Assembly (NCBI GenBank): GCA_963662175.1
Contig: OY759220.1
Span: forward strand, 46,410,136-46,474,135
DNA from: Aradus depressus
Lineage: Eukaryota; Arthropoda; Insecta; Hemiptera; Aradidae
Direction of reading: 5' to 3'
DNA length: 64,000 nucleotides
Shown piece by piece: positions 42,181-52,121 of the stretch. Both the position numbers and the translations under genes were made by a program. Below the pieces are notes generated by a model. That model did no database searches. It saw only the letters and a list, made by a program, of their open reading frames with translations, and was not told where the DNA came from. The stretch's first letter is position 1. Each line of letters starts with the position of its first letter.

Positions 42181-43660
42181 TCCAGTCTTAATAAATAATA
42201 AAAAAACCAAAATAATAAAAGAATTATCATGTAACAAAATCTATCTGTAAAATCACACGACCTACTGAATGAAATTGCTGGCTGTATCGGGCCGAATCGC
42301 GGCTAAAAAACAGAACTGGCACATCAAAATAATTGCCCTGAAAAAGAATGTTAGATTCCAAAATGTAGATTTAATGAGTTTGAAGGAAAGGGAATTTGTG
42401 AATAAGAAAACGTTGTGAAATAATGAGTTTATAAGCTTCTTTAATAGAAAATATATATATTTTTTCCATCAAAGGAATTGAAGAAGTTTAATGACGTAGG
42501 TATAGCGCTTGAAATAAAATACAGACATGAGAGGGTTAGAAAGCCTCCTTACAGAATAAATTGAGAGGATGAAAAAGAGAGGGGATGGTGGCGGGGATGA
42601 GGATTGAGGATGAGAGATGGAAGAGAGGAATAAACAGAGAAGAGAGTGTAAGGAGGAAGGAGAGAGAAAGAAACATGAACTGAGGAAGAATTCAATTCAC
42701 GTGGCCTCCTCGCCTTTTGTCGAATAAAACAGAAATTAAATTATATCTCCTGACTCGGACGTTATTAGGCCTGAACCTGGGTAATGTTGTTGCCTTCACC
42801 CGGCCTCTTCCCCTGTCATCCCGCCTCCATCCATCCCTCACGCCTTCTCCAACTGCCCAAAATACATAACTTCTCCATTTCCAAATCGAAAATCATTTTT
42901 AGGAAACGGCTTGTATTTAGGGGGTGTTAATACTTTTTATAATAACTAAAAAAATGTGGTAAAAAAGGTCCGGTGGGTGCGTCCCGCTATTATGATGACT
43001 TTGTCATTACTTCATCAGAACTTTGTTCTAGCCAACAATTGAAATAGCTTATCGTTGAACAGAGAAATAAATTTCAATATTGTGCACATGCATACTTATT
43101 ATAAAAATTAATATGTGATTATTTTATGTATTTTAATTTGTTATAATTAAAGCTATTTCACTACAAAGAAAATGCAAGAACAGTTGTATTTTACAAATGT
43201 AAGCACTGCTGACTGTGACACTTCACTGATACTCGTGAATATTTTAATAATAATTTGTAATTGTGATGTATAAAATTACACACATTGTAATTATTAAAAT
43301 ATTATAAAAAAATATTATATTTATTAGTATAAAAACAAAGAAGCAACTAAATTGGTGAATAATTATATGAAGTCGCATCACGCTTTTCGCATGTATTTAT
43401 TTTCAGACTGGGGTCATTGTTATTGTACACCATCTTTTTGCGAGAGGTTTCACAGTGGTCCAGTTTAGTCAACAAAGGTTAAGAAGGATTAACCGTGGAT
43501 TAGATGACCATTCCCCAGACTTTCCATCTCTCTTATGCCCCGTTCCAGATTTTATCCTAGGAATTACAGATGCCATATAAAGACTAGGTGTTCGAGGTTT
43601 ACTGGTTGGCGAACACAAAGTGTCTTCTGAATGATAAAACAGGGGAGACCACGGTTCAGT
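42181..43660. other. No gene recognised
   Basis: AG-rich patch at 42560-42690 and an AT-rich stretch 43080-43370. A TCATCAG at 43012-43018 (minus CTGATGA) is followed by an ATGAC/GTCAT hairpin but no GAAA, an old relative of the fold-back cores at best. Confidence 0.35.
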
Positions 43661-43665
43661 TGGCA

Positions 43666-43684
43666 CCCCCCCCCCCCCCCCCCC
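43666..43684. repeat. poly(C) run, 19 nt
   Basis: Followed by GCCGC. The 110-codon minus frame crossing it gains a poly-Gly stretch from it and has no resemblance. Confidence 0.93.
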
Positions 43685-45240
43685 GCCGCTTTCCTTGGAA
43701 TCCTTGAGTTTAATTAATTCCAGTTTAAAGTTAATACTTAGGTCCGAGGAGCGACGAGTGGCGGGTTTATGGGGGAGGAGAGTCGTCCGTAGTCCGGGCA
43801 TCCAATTACCTTTGAAGTGTGGTCACTAGTGCCTCCTGGTGTTAACTAAGTGTATTAGCACACAATGGCGGTCCCCTCCTTTGTTCGGACGTGTCTCTGA
43901 TCCACCTTCAAGATACTAGATCCTGCCAACCGCGGCTAGACTCTCCTCAGGTGCAAGGACCCCCGTCTCCCTACATGGGACATCTGTACACTGATCCTCA
44001 TTTCGGCCCCAGCTGGAATTTAGAACTTCCCTATTTCAAAATTAGTTTTAGTGGATTTCTATGTAAATCGCCGCATGCGCTCCCCCGGTTCGTGTTACCA
44101 GAGTGATGCATATTTTCATATAAATGAAGATCGAGTATAATTATTGTACCATTTTGTTTGTTCCGGATTATTGTTCATTTTCCCATGCTCTGATGTTATT
44201 TAATCGTTTCCAAAATTTCCCATCGTTTTTCAATGTACAGATTGGGCGTTCAAATCAAATGCATTTAATGCACAGTATTTGCTGCATGAGAGGACATTTC
44301 CTCCTCGAAACCTGTAGTTTATATTACGAACGGACCCTCGTGTTGTGGAGCCACATATTTAAACAAACACTTTTTCAATAGAAACCACATTTATATAACT
44401 TATTTTTTTTTATTTAAATATAAATTAATTTCAATTCTCTGGAAGTAAACGTAGAATATTTCCTCTTTAGTTAAAATTATTTTTTCTATCCAAATTTTTG
44501 AAAATAAAAGTATGCAAAAAAAAAATAAATAAATAAATAGTTGTTTTTTCCCCTCTCTTTTGAATTCATGGACAATGCATTTTGATATCTCCAATTTCAT
44601 AGTATTGTAGGTAGTTGAAACTGTGATAATTTTTTTTTAAACATAGATTCTAACTAGTTACATTTTTAAAAAACTAACCGAACTGATTTTAAATTTAGAA
44701 ATATGTATTGAGAGGTAGACTCGGTCTCTGGTCATACCAGAGACCGAGTCATACCGAATTCTGTGGAATTAGAGAGGTGCAACAGTCCAGTGTGATCTAC
44801 GGGCAAAAACTGTTTTATGAAACGTTATGGTAGACCTCTGGCACAACACCAGAAATGACACGTTCAAAGAAATAAGTTAGAATAGTATCCATTAAGACAA
44901 TTTGTTAGTTAATTAGAAATCAAAGCTATGTTATATTATACATTTATGTCCTTCCATAGCAATTTTAACAGTTACACATTTGGTTCAAGTTGGCAGCGAG
45001 TGCTCCGCTGCCGCCTCCGAGACCGCCTCAATAATGGTTACAATTTTTCTTTAATCTTTATCGGTTTCATGTCCTGTAAAACTAAGTTGATCTCGTGACA
45101 CTCGTTAAGTTTTCAAAGACTTGATACCATCTAAGTAGGTACTTGTCATCCCTACTAAATGCTGATATAAATGAGTACCTAATACAAAAATAGTATTTAT
45201 GAGATAATAAACATGTACAAGTTTCTTTATGATACAATAA
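43685..45240. other. No gene recognised
   Basis: 43800-44100 is GC-richer with CACAATGGCGG near 43863, a possible YY1-type site. The rest is AT-rich. The hairpin at 44718 is the only clear structure. Confidence 0.35.
44718..44750. other. Perfect 15-bp hairpin
   Basis: GACTCGGTCTCTGGT, loop CAT, then its exact reverse complement. No poly(T) follows, so a terminator is not indicated. The arms are too short and the sequence too AT-poor relative to its flanks to be chance alone. Confidence 0.85.
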
Positions 45241-45242
45241 AA

Positions 45243-45420
45243 ATTCTTCAGTGAATCACCAACAGGGTACTTCCCTAGCATGAATTTATGAGTTTAGCCC
45301 CCTTTCCCTGCGGTCAATCTGGCTGAAAATCAATAAGTGTCGTCTTCATGGGATTCATATATCAAATTTCATGTTGATATGTGTTCATTCACAGAAATTA
45401 ATTTATGAATGTTTATAGAA
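45243..45420 (-). mobile_element. D1 fragment, minus strand
   Basis: CAGTGAATCACCAACAGGGT, ACTTCCCTAGCATGAATTTA, TTTAGCCCCCTTTCCCT, TGGCTGAAAATCAATAAGTG, CGTCTTCATGGGATTCATAT. Confidence 0.55.
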
Positions 45421-45603
45421 ATGCAGATATATAAATGTCGGCGTAAAATAGTGTATCATTTGACTGAAATTAATTTAAAATGATCTTATTTCCCTGGATT
45501 CCCTCCTGATATCGGTAATACGATTTTAACGTCAGTCAAACAACATAACTGGTTTGTAGTGTTTATAGTTACAGCGTTTTATAAGTTTTTTTCACAGGTA
45601 TAT

Positions 45604-45734
45604 TGTAAGTTATTTAACAAGTACACTATATATGTTTCATTATAAACATTTTATTATACAACTCAACTCACACATTCATCTAACCTACCTCACATCTGTA
45701 GTTGATATTGTTTTAGATCATATGGTACATTACA
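45604..45734 (-). repeat. 3' LTR, 131 bp
   Basis: No difference by eye from the 5' LTR. On minus it starts TGTAATGTACC and ends AACTTACA, and contains AATAAA (in ATAATAAAATG), a plausible polyadenylation signal. Confidence 0.93.
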
Positions 45735-45736
45735 TA

Positions 45737-45750
45737 CCCCCTTTCTTAGG
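45737..45750 (-). promoter_or_regulatory. Polypurine tract (second-strand primer)
   Basis: CCTAAGAAAGGGGG on minus, two bases before the LTR start; the expected position for plus-strand DNA priming. Confidence 0.75.
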
Positions 45751-45823
45751 AGCTTCATTGCTCCTGCAATGATAGACCGCCACATTCCTGATGGCAGCCT
45801 TCTGCCCTGCTCCGAAGTCGTCC

Positions 45824-47959
45824 TCATACAGACCTCATATTCTTTGGGAACCCATTCAATCTGATGACTTTCTTGATTTTGAAAGGTCCTTTAACAACAG
45901 AATTCTTCCCTCGATATCCGGCCTGCACCAGGATTTGGTTCTCTTCTTTTATTTTTGGGATAACATTTGCACATTGGATAACATGTTTACCAAAATAGGA
46001 CTTCATATTTTCCTTGCATTTCTTCACCTTTTTCTTGGAGATGGATCTCTTCTGAATCATGTCGGCGGAGATTCCAAACTTTTTGTCAGCCGGAAAGATA
46101 GATTCAACTCCAAACGCTTTGAACTGGGGAGAACAACCAAGGCACGCTGTGTACGATCTATTCAGATGCCTTACAGTTGCCTCCAAACAGTTTTCCCATC
46201 CTCCTTTAAAGTTGGGATACAGAGAGATGAACCGTTTGATGTCACTTATTTTACGGTCGGCCAACCCATCTCCAACAGGACGATACGGCGCTGTGGCAAC
46301 TAGCCTGATTTGTCTCTCTTCGGCGAATTTATTTAAAGCCTCAGAGGCAAACTGTAGTCCGTTATCACTAACTATTTTCTTTACTTTGCTAAGGTGGGGA
46401 TATTCTTCAAGGAATTTTATTACAGCATTTGCGCTTTCCTTGATTGCCTTGGCGCTAACATATCTTGAATATTCATCCACAGCGGCAATAAATGGTTGTG
46501 TCTTTCCATTTGATTCGGCTTCCTTCAGTCTCTCAGCAAAGTGCAAATGCAGGCACTGGAAAGGCTCTGTAGCTGTATCCGGAACAACCATTATGTCTGG
46601 TTTGTGCTTAAAGTTAAATTTTGCAATTTGACAATCATGACAACTTTTGACGTATTTTGAAATACTTTCTTTCATATGGGGCCAATAAAACCTGTCCCTT
46701 ATCTTGATATATGTTTTCCAAAACCCGTCGTGACCTCCTGAGTCGGGATCGTCATGATAAGAGCGAAGAATATCTGGCACCAAATCAGGTTTAACTTCAA
46801 TTTTCCTTTCGCTATTGTCTGTGCAAGCCTGATTCAATAAACGAATTTGAGGTACCTTAGAAATGAAACATGATCTTGAATAAATATCATTATCCACTCC
46901 TTCATCACCGTCTATATTATTAATTCCTTTTTTTATTATCTCGCTCGGCTTCTTTCTTCTCTCCTGAGAGCTCCAAGATCTTCCAAAAGATTGGAAAGTA
47001 GCGGCGGCCGGCTTCAGCCTGACGAGAGCTGCCCGGAGTTCCTCCCTTGTCTCTATGTTCAGGATGGACAACTGGCTCTGGAGATCTTCGGGTAGTCCCA
47101 ACATAACCATTATGAGAAAGGCCCTATCTGAGAGACTGCCGTAGGCAAGATTAATAAGACGTTCTTTCTCCAAGAAATACTCCAACATTGTCCCTCCACG
47201 ATAGATATAGTTATTGCATCTTATCGCTAGTTCCAAAAGGTTCTGTTGAAACGAACTCAGAAATGAGCTTTTCCAAAGGGCCCATTCATTTGGAGTTTCT
47301 TTGGCCATGAGGGAATGGTACCATTTCTCTGCAGTACTCTGGGGTACCAGATGGGAAACTAGATTACTAATTTTCAAATAGTCACTGTCCCAGTTGTTGG
47401 AGGAACAGGCTTTTTCATATATAAGTAGCCAGGTTTTGGGATCTTCATTTTTTCCGTCGAATTTCTTAATACCCATCTTTTCCGGTTTACTGTTCAATTT
47501 CGTTATAACTTCAGCAAAAGATGCCATCATTGCTTCCATCATTTTCTGTACCCCCTGCTGACTACTTTGTATCAGCTCCTGGTTGAGGCGCTGTTGATAT
47601 TCTAATAGCGTCAACAACATCTGCCGCTCTGAACTTTGACCAAGGGACACCGGTGGATCCAAAGAATGAGAGTCAACCCCTTCTTCTTCATGATCCGAAT
47701 CTTCTATGGCCTGAGTGGAGGATGAACGATAAGCCTCAGCCAATTCTTTAGTAATGCTTATTGATATAGACTTTTGCCTGAAATCCTCTTGGAGGGTATG
47801 TCGAACACCCTCAACCGACAGAAGCCCTGTATGGAATTGCAGGTCTCGAAATGCGGGTTCAACTGTAACCCAATCATTGCTATTTTTTTCTTTGAATGCA
47901 TATAAAATGCATTTGTCTCCAAATTTCTTAAATCTGAACTTGAACTCTATGGAAGACAT
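45824..47959 (-). CDS. Gag-integrase fusion protein of the LTR element (711 aa)
   Basis: Starts at ATG 47959, 53 nt past the primer site. Residues 110-160: Gln-rich, probable coiled coil. 164-320: retrotransposon Gag-like (KKFDGKNEDPKTWLLIYEKA opens it). No CCHC knuckle, no DTG/DSG protease site and no YxDD RT motif. 400-447: integrase zinc-binding domain, H402-x7-H410-x29-C440-x2-C443. 465-605: integrase core. Expected DD35E acids: the first position is His (HLHFAE, H473), the second is kept (SDNG, D532), the third is Asp not Glu (GLADR, D568), with exact 35-residue spacing. 605-711: C-terminal region with SLYPNF...LGCSPQF-type motifs and a basic end. No frameshifts. DNA strand transfer by this protein is doubtful; binding or packaging roles remain possible. 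Confidence 0.88.
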   Translation of the reverse strand: MSSIEFKFRFKKFGDKCILYAFKEKNSNDWVTVEPAFRDLQFHTGLLSVEGVRHTLQEDFRQKSISISITKELAEAYRSSSTQAIEDSDHEEEGVDSHSLDPPVSLGQSSERQMLLTLLEYQQRLNQELIQSSQQGVQKMMEAMMASFAEVITKLNSKPEKMGIKKFDGKNEDPKTWLLIYEKACSSNNWDSDYLKISNLVSHLVPQSTAEKWYHSLMAKETPNEWALWKSSFLSSFQQNLLELAIRCNNYIYRGGTMLEYFLEKERLINLAYGSLSDRAFLIMVMLGLPEDLQSQLSILNIETREELRAALVRLKPAAATFQSFGRSWSSQERRKKPSEIIKKGINNIDGDEGVDNDIYSRSCFISKVPQIRLLNQACTDNSERKIEVKPDLVPDILRSYHDDPDSGGHDGFWKTYIKIRDRFYWPHMKESISKYVKSCHDCQIAKFNFKHKPDIMVVPDTATEPFQCLHLHFAERLKEAESNGKTQPFIAAVDEYSRYVSAKAIKESANAVIKFLEEYPHLSKVKKIVSDNGLQFASEALNKFAEERQIRLVATAPYRPVGDGLADRKISDIKRFISLYPNFKGGWENCLEATVRHLNRSYTACLGCSPQFKAFGVESIFPADKKFGISADMIQKRSISKKKVKKCKENMKSYFGKHVIQCANVIPKIKEENQILVQAGYRGKNSVVKGPFKIKKVIRLNGFPKNMRSV

Positions 47960-48011
47960 AATTTATAGTATAATGAATAATACCTTATTCACTTCAGTCT
48001 TCAGTTCGTGG

Positions 48012-48028
48012 TCCTACCGACTGCGCCA
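48012..48028 (-). promoter_or_regulatory. Primer-binding site, tRNA-Ser type
   Basis: On minus TGGCGCAGTCGGTAGGA, complementary to the 3' end of insect tRNA-Ser including CCA, as I recall that tRNA. Two bases separate it from the LTR. Confidence 0.85.
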
Positions 48029-48030
48029 AA

Positions 48031-48161
48031 TGTAAGTTATTTAACAAGTACACTATATATGTTTCATTATAAACATTTTATTATACAACTCAACTCACAC
48101 ATTCATCTAACCTACCTCACATCTGTAGTTGATATTGTTTTAGATCATATGGTACATTACA
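48031..48161 (-). repeat. 5' LTR, 131 bp
   Basis: Should contain the element's promoter; a TATATAG word on minus lies about 30 bp from its inner end, but no start site can be fixed. Confidence 0.93.
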
Positions 48162-50110
48162 TATATATCCAAAATATTTTTTACACAATTATTTTTGCCC
48201 CATCGATTAATAACGGGCTTACATATGATCCTATGGGATAGTTCTCGTCTGTCTATAAGTTTCTCTCTCCAATATTAATTAAGTCTTTAACATTTAATAT
48301 GTCTTCAATTTATTCCTGAAGGTATCTTTCTGTTTCGTTTATTCTGTCTCAATTGGTTTTCTCCAATTGGATACTTGTATTATTTTGTTTATTTCTTATG
48401 TTATTATTCTTAGGGGACGTCTTAGAATAAAGATTATTTTTCAATTCATTTCAAGATATCAGGAGAGCGGGGGGAAGGAGCCAGTCAAATTAGGTATTTT
48501 TCAATTCACCTCAGTATACGCTGGCGTTTTTTATTTATTTTATTATGTTTGTTTAACTTAACGGAGTAGGAAGGAAAATATGAAATTCCTTTGAAAACAT
48601 CAATTTTGTTTGGTTGCTCGCAGCAGAAATGTACGTTATCATTATTATAAAAATTAATTATATATATTTTGTTTTAGGTCAACTTTGTGGGCGTAACTAC
48701 CAGACAAACATTTCATTCGTAGAGAGATGTGACATATCGCAAGACCACTGAGAACAGGTCAACTCTTCACACCAAGGAACGTAATGTCGATGATCGACTG
48801 GACCAGGGTGTGTTCGTAGCTTCACATCGTAAACGATCTACTAGCCTTCAAACCTTCCCAACTACTCATACTATTGAATTAATCCAATTTTCTAAATTTT
48901 TTTCGTTTTCAAAACTCAAAATTGTAGTGTTGAGAGGTAATAATTTTTAAGTGGCAACAAACATAGATTCATTTCCTAAAGGTTCTAAAATCATAATTGG
49001 ATTATTTTCTTGATAACTCCACTTATAACTGGGATGTTCAATGTCCCTGTTTAGGAGACACTTTTTTATAATCAATGATTGATTGTATTTTGAAAACTTT
49101 AAATGAGAACGTTTTTTCAAATCTCTGCTCTGAGTGAGTTCCTTGTTGTCTGTCTTGTTTTCTATGTTTGTGTGAAGAGCCAAATTTGTTTTGTACCTCT
49201 GAGCGCTGTTTGTCTTGTCGCAGCCTAGTCCGCTTCTGTACCATCAAATAAGAAGGCGTAATTTGTCTTGTCCAGAGAGATGGGACTTTTTGGCCAATTT
49301 GCATCGTTCACATCGTACAGTGGTATACCTTATTTTAAGGCATTAGTCATATAGTAGATTATGAAATTTTTTAATTCAAACGAGGGAGTCTGTGAATGAA
49401 CGGTCAACGTCACTGAGTAAGATGGCATCGAGTGACTGGTCATACTAAGTACCTAATGCCAGTGCAGAGACATACCAAAGCCACTCCAAGGCAAAGTGAC
49501 TTAAGTGCAGTAACTCTTCCGGGCAACGCCGGCCACTACAACTAGTTAACATATAAAACAATACTGAAGAAATTAGTTTCCTTTAGTATCTCCACTTGTC
49601 TTTAAATATTTCTAATAAATTCTAATTTTGAATTTTGGTAAATTTATTATAATTATAGAAACCAAAAATTAATACCTATTTTTTTTCTATAGGTGTTCCA
49701 TTATACGAAATACAACAAGAAAAATATAATAAGAAAGAAAGGCGAGGCGAGAATAGATAAGTATATCAATTAGAGATAGGAAGCGGGGAGGAGAGAAGGA
49801 GAACGAGAGTTAGAGTAATTATCATGGAGGCAGTGCTAGTGGGAGAGGAGAGGGGAGGCCAGGCATGCGCACCTCTCTCTGATCAATACCTTGAGGGACA
49901 CCTGAACCACCCCCACCCCCACCCCAACTCCCCTAACTAATTAGACCAAACGTCACTCACTCATTCTTTAGTTTCATTAATTACTCATTTAATTAAAAAC
50001 TTTCCTTAATTATTTACGATCCTTGGCTCTGGGCGACCCACCCCCGGAAACCCTAAGTCACACTTTTTTTTTATCGTTTTCTGGAAAATAGGTGTGAAAG
50101 TTATATAATA
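48162..50110. other. No gene recognised
   Basis: Two overlapping minus frames at 48947-49304 (78 and 88 codons) have mixed composition (words such as CLLNRDIEHPSYKWSY) but no family I know. 49740-50040 is purine-rich, then carries TTAATTACTC and TAATTAAAAAC words, possibly homeodomain-type sites. Confidence 0.3.
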
Positions 50111-50305
50111 GGGTTAGATTAGGTTTTATGACTCATGCCCGGACTTTAACTACGAGGTCATATCGCCTACTTCCAAAGCGCTCTTTCGTCACTCTGGTGG
50201 ACATGAGCCCGACTCTACTACTCTACTATGGGAGTCCTAAATTTTGCCTACCCTAAATTTTTATTCACGGGCAGGGGTCTTTAACTAGTACCTGACATCG
50301 TACAC
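50111..50305 (-). mobile_element. SINE-A, 3' part, minus strand
   Basis: GGTTAGATTAGGTTTTATGA (tail in reverse), GACTCATGCCCGGACTTTAA, GAGCCCGACTCTACTACTCT (small CTACT duplication), GTACCTGACATCGTACA. Head absent. Confidence 0.85.
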
Positions 50306-50497
50306 TCACAAACTCACAAACTCTTACTATCACTTATGACTTTTTTTCGGAGCACTTAAATGTCATACATCTTCAAATAAGGAATTAAAGACTTGCTTAC
50401 CGGCACCATGTGAGGGTTTATTTATTCTAGAGTCACAAATAGACTTATTAACCTCTTGCAAATCACTTTATCAGGGTTGAGTTGGCACCCCCAAACA

Positions 50498-50515
50498 CCC
50501 CCCCCCCCCCCCCCC
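50498..50515. repeat. poly(C) run, 18 nt
   Basis: In GTTGGCACCCCCAAACACC context; the run at 43666 also follows TTGGCAC, so these two may lie in copies of one old repeat. Confidence 0.93.
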
Positions 50516-50696
50516 TCTCGGGGTCCCCAGATTTCTAATATATATAAGTCGGTGTCAAACAGTGAAACTTCTTATTGGATCTGAAAATCGTCTTGTTGGA
50601 TCTGAAAATTTCTAGTTTTTTTTTTCCTTTTTTACGTTCATAAGAATTTATTTTTTTGTTATGTCTTATGAAATATGGCCAATAATATGGGGGCAG

Positions 50697-50930
50697 GCTG
50701 AGTGAGGCCGACTCCAGGAGCGACAGGTGGCTCATCCTAACAGCCTATTCAACCAAACTATTGGCTAGCTATAGTTTGGAATTTGGACAAACCGAAAGAA
50801 AGCCCAGGGACATATGATTGCCTTCTGGTAGTTTGGGGCAGGCCATGAAGGGGATAGTTTAGATACGGGGGACGTTGAGTGAGGCCGACTCCAGGAGCGA
50901 CAGGTGGCTCATCCTATCAGCCTATTTATC
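50697..50930 (+). repeat. Direct duplication of about 50 bp, spaced 176 bp
   Basis: GAGTGAGGCCGACTCCAGGA, GCGACAGGTGGCTCATCCTA, CAGCCTATT at about 50699-50748 and again at about 50875-50924 with single changes; the sequence after each copy is also loosely similar (ACTATTG(G/A)). Confidence 0.85.
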
Positions 50931-51951
50931 CACACTATTGAATAGTTATAGTTTTTTAACTATCAATATAAAAAAAATGTCTATTATTATTTTCATATTT
51001 ATTCAAAAGTTTCTGTTTATTGCTTTGTTCCAGAAAGGACTGCTTGTCGTTGCGTCAAAATTCTTCAAGGAAAAATCTGCTTCTTCAACATTTGATATTA
51101 GGAAGTGATCTTTTTGAATATTGTTGTAAATATAGTTGATGTAGATGGCCCGGTCCAAGTTCCGTCTTGTAACCTTTACAATCGAACTTACTTCTTTTAT
51201 ATCACTCCATAATTCGTTTTAAATATCTATGTAAGAAAGTTTATATTAATATTTTAGATTTATTTATGTTTATTAGTTTATTGTAATTTAATGTGGAATA
51301 TTATATAACTAATCCTAAGAAAATTATTCAAATTTATAACAACCACACAGCTCTAACTTTTAAATAGCTTTTTAATTTCTGGTGTTGACCGATTTATATC
51401 AACAATATGTGTCATGATTGATTATTAATTTGTATCTTTACTTTGACTATTATTATGTAACGATGAAATCCACTTTGATAAGCTAATCTCTGTATCCTTC
51501 CCTCTCATTACTTTTACCGATGGATATGTAAGTGAGTGAGAAATGTTGACCATATTAATATTGTGATAGTCCATGTTTTAATATATATTGTATATTTTTT
51601 TTTTAACTTGAAAATTTTTATTCTGTTTTGTTTAGTAAAAATGTAGGCCTTTATTGTTTTATTTGTATTCAAATTTGACTTATTTAAGCTTATTACAATT
51701 GTATGTATGAAAAAACTGTCTGAAGAAGATACACACAGTACTGAAAGGTTGGCAGTAATTCATGAAGTTTGTCTTTTTTGACCACAACCTGTTCTTTTTT
51801 TTGTAATTTGGTTGTAAATTAACTTTTTAAAGTTACTTGCGTACTATAAGAAAATCATTAAGTAGACTCAGAAATAGTAAGACCCTGACAATGTGAAATA
51901 AACTACCCTAAACAATATGTCACAGTTCAGTCTATATTATTAAGGAGGAGA
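50931..51951. other. No gene recognised; AT-rich
   Basis: CTGAAGAAGATACACACAGT at 51720 followed by ACTGAAAGG loosely resembles the CTGANGA...GAAA pattern, without a good stem. Nothing else stands out. Confidence 0.35.
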
Positions 51952-51975
51952 GGGGGGGGGGGGGGGGGGGGGGGG
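51952..51975. repeat. poly(G) run, 24 nt
   Basis: Longest G run in the window, in GGAGGAGAG context. Confidence 0.95.
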
Positions 51976-52121
51976 TTCTGGTAATTGGCACTTTTAAGTT
52001 CTTCCTTATATATTTGCCATTTAAAGAAGATCGAGAGATCCATAAAATATATTGAAAATCACATTTTACCTGAGGCTTGTATCAGTTTTGCAGGGTCAAA
52101 AAAATAGTCGTGTTTTTGTAA

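Larger units (their letters stand above)
45604..48161 (-). mobile_element. Compact Ty3/gypsy-type LTR retrotransposon without PR/RT/RNase H
   Basis: Two identical 131-bp direct repeats (45604-45734, 48031-48161) with TG...CA ends bound an internal region of 2296 bp. A TATAT duplication lies on each side (45599-45603, 48162-48166), though in AT-rich sequence. Next to the 5' LTR is a 17-nt primer site for tRNA-Ser; next to the 3' LTR is a purine tract AAGAAAGGGGG (45747 to 45737 on minus). A single ORF fills the interior. Complete gypsy elements carry Gag, PR, RT, RH and IN over 4-6 kb; here the middle enzymes are absent. Identical LTRs imply recent insertion, so enzymes must have come from elsewhere. 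Confidence 0.9.

Noticed and set aside
43012..43050. Another hammerhead-like core on minus
   Set aside because: CTGATGA and a stem are present, but no GAAA follows.
44718..44750. Rho-independent terminator
   Set aside because: No T tract after the hairpin, and bacterial-style termination does not apply here.
45791..46631. 170- and 190-codon plus-strand frames
   Set aside because: Antisense shadows of the Gag-integrase ORF, which has domain evidence on minus.
45791..48161. A retroviral envelope gene or infectious retrovirus
   Set aside because: No envelope-like frame between the integrase end and the 3' LTR (only about 75 bp remains), and RT is missing.
51720..51752. Hammerhead-like CTGAAGA...GAAAGG
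   Set aside because: No stable stem between the two motifs.
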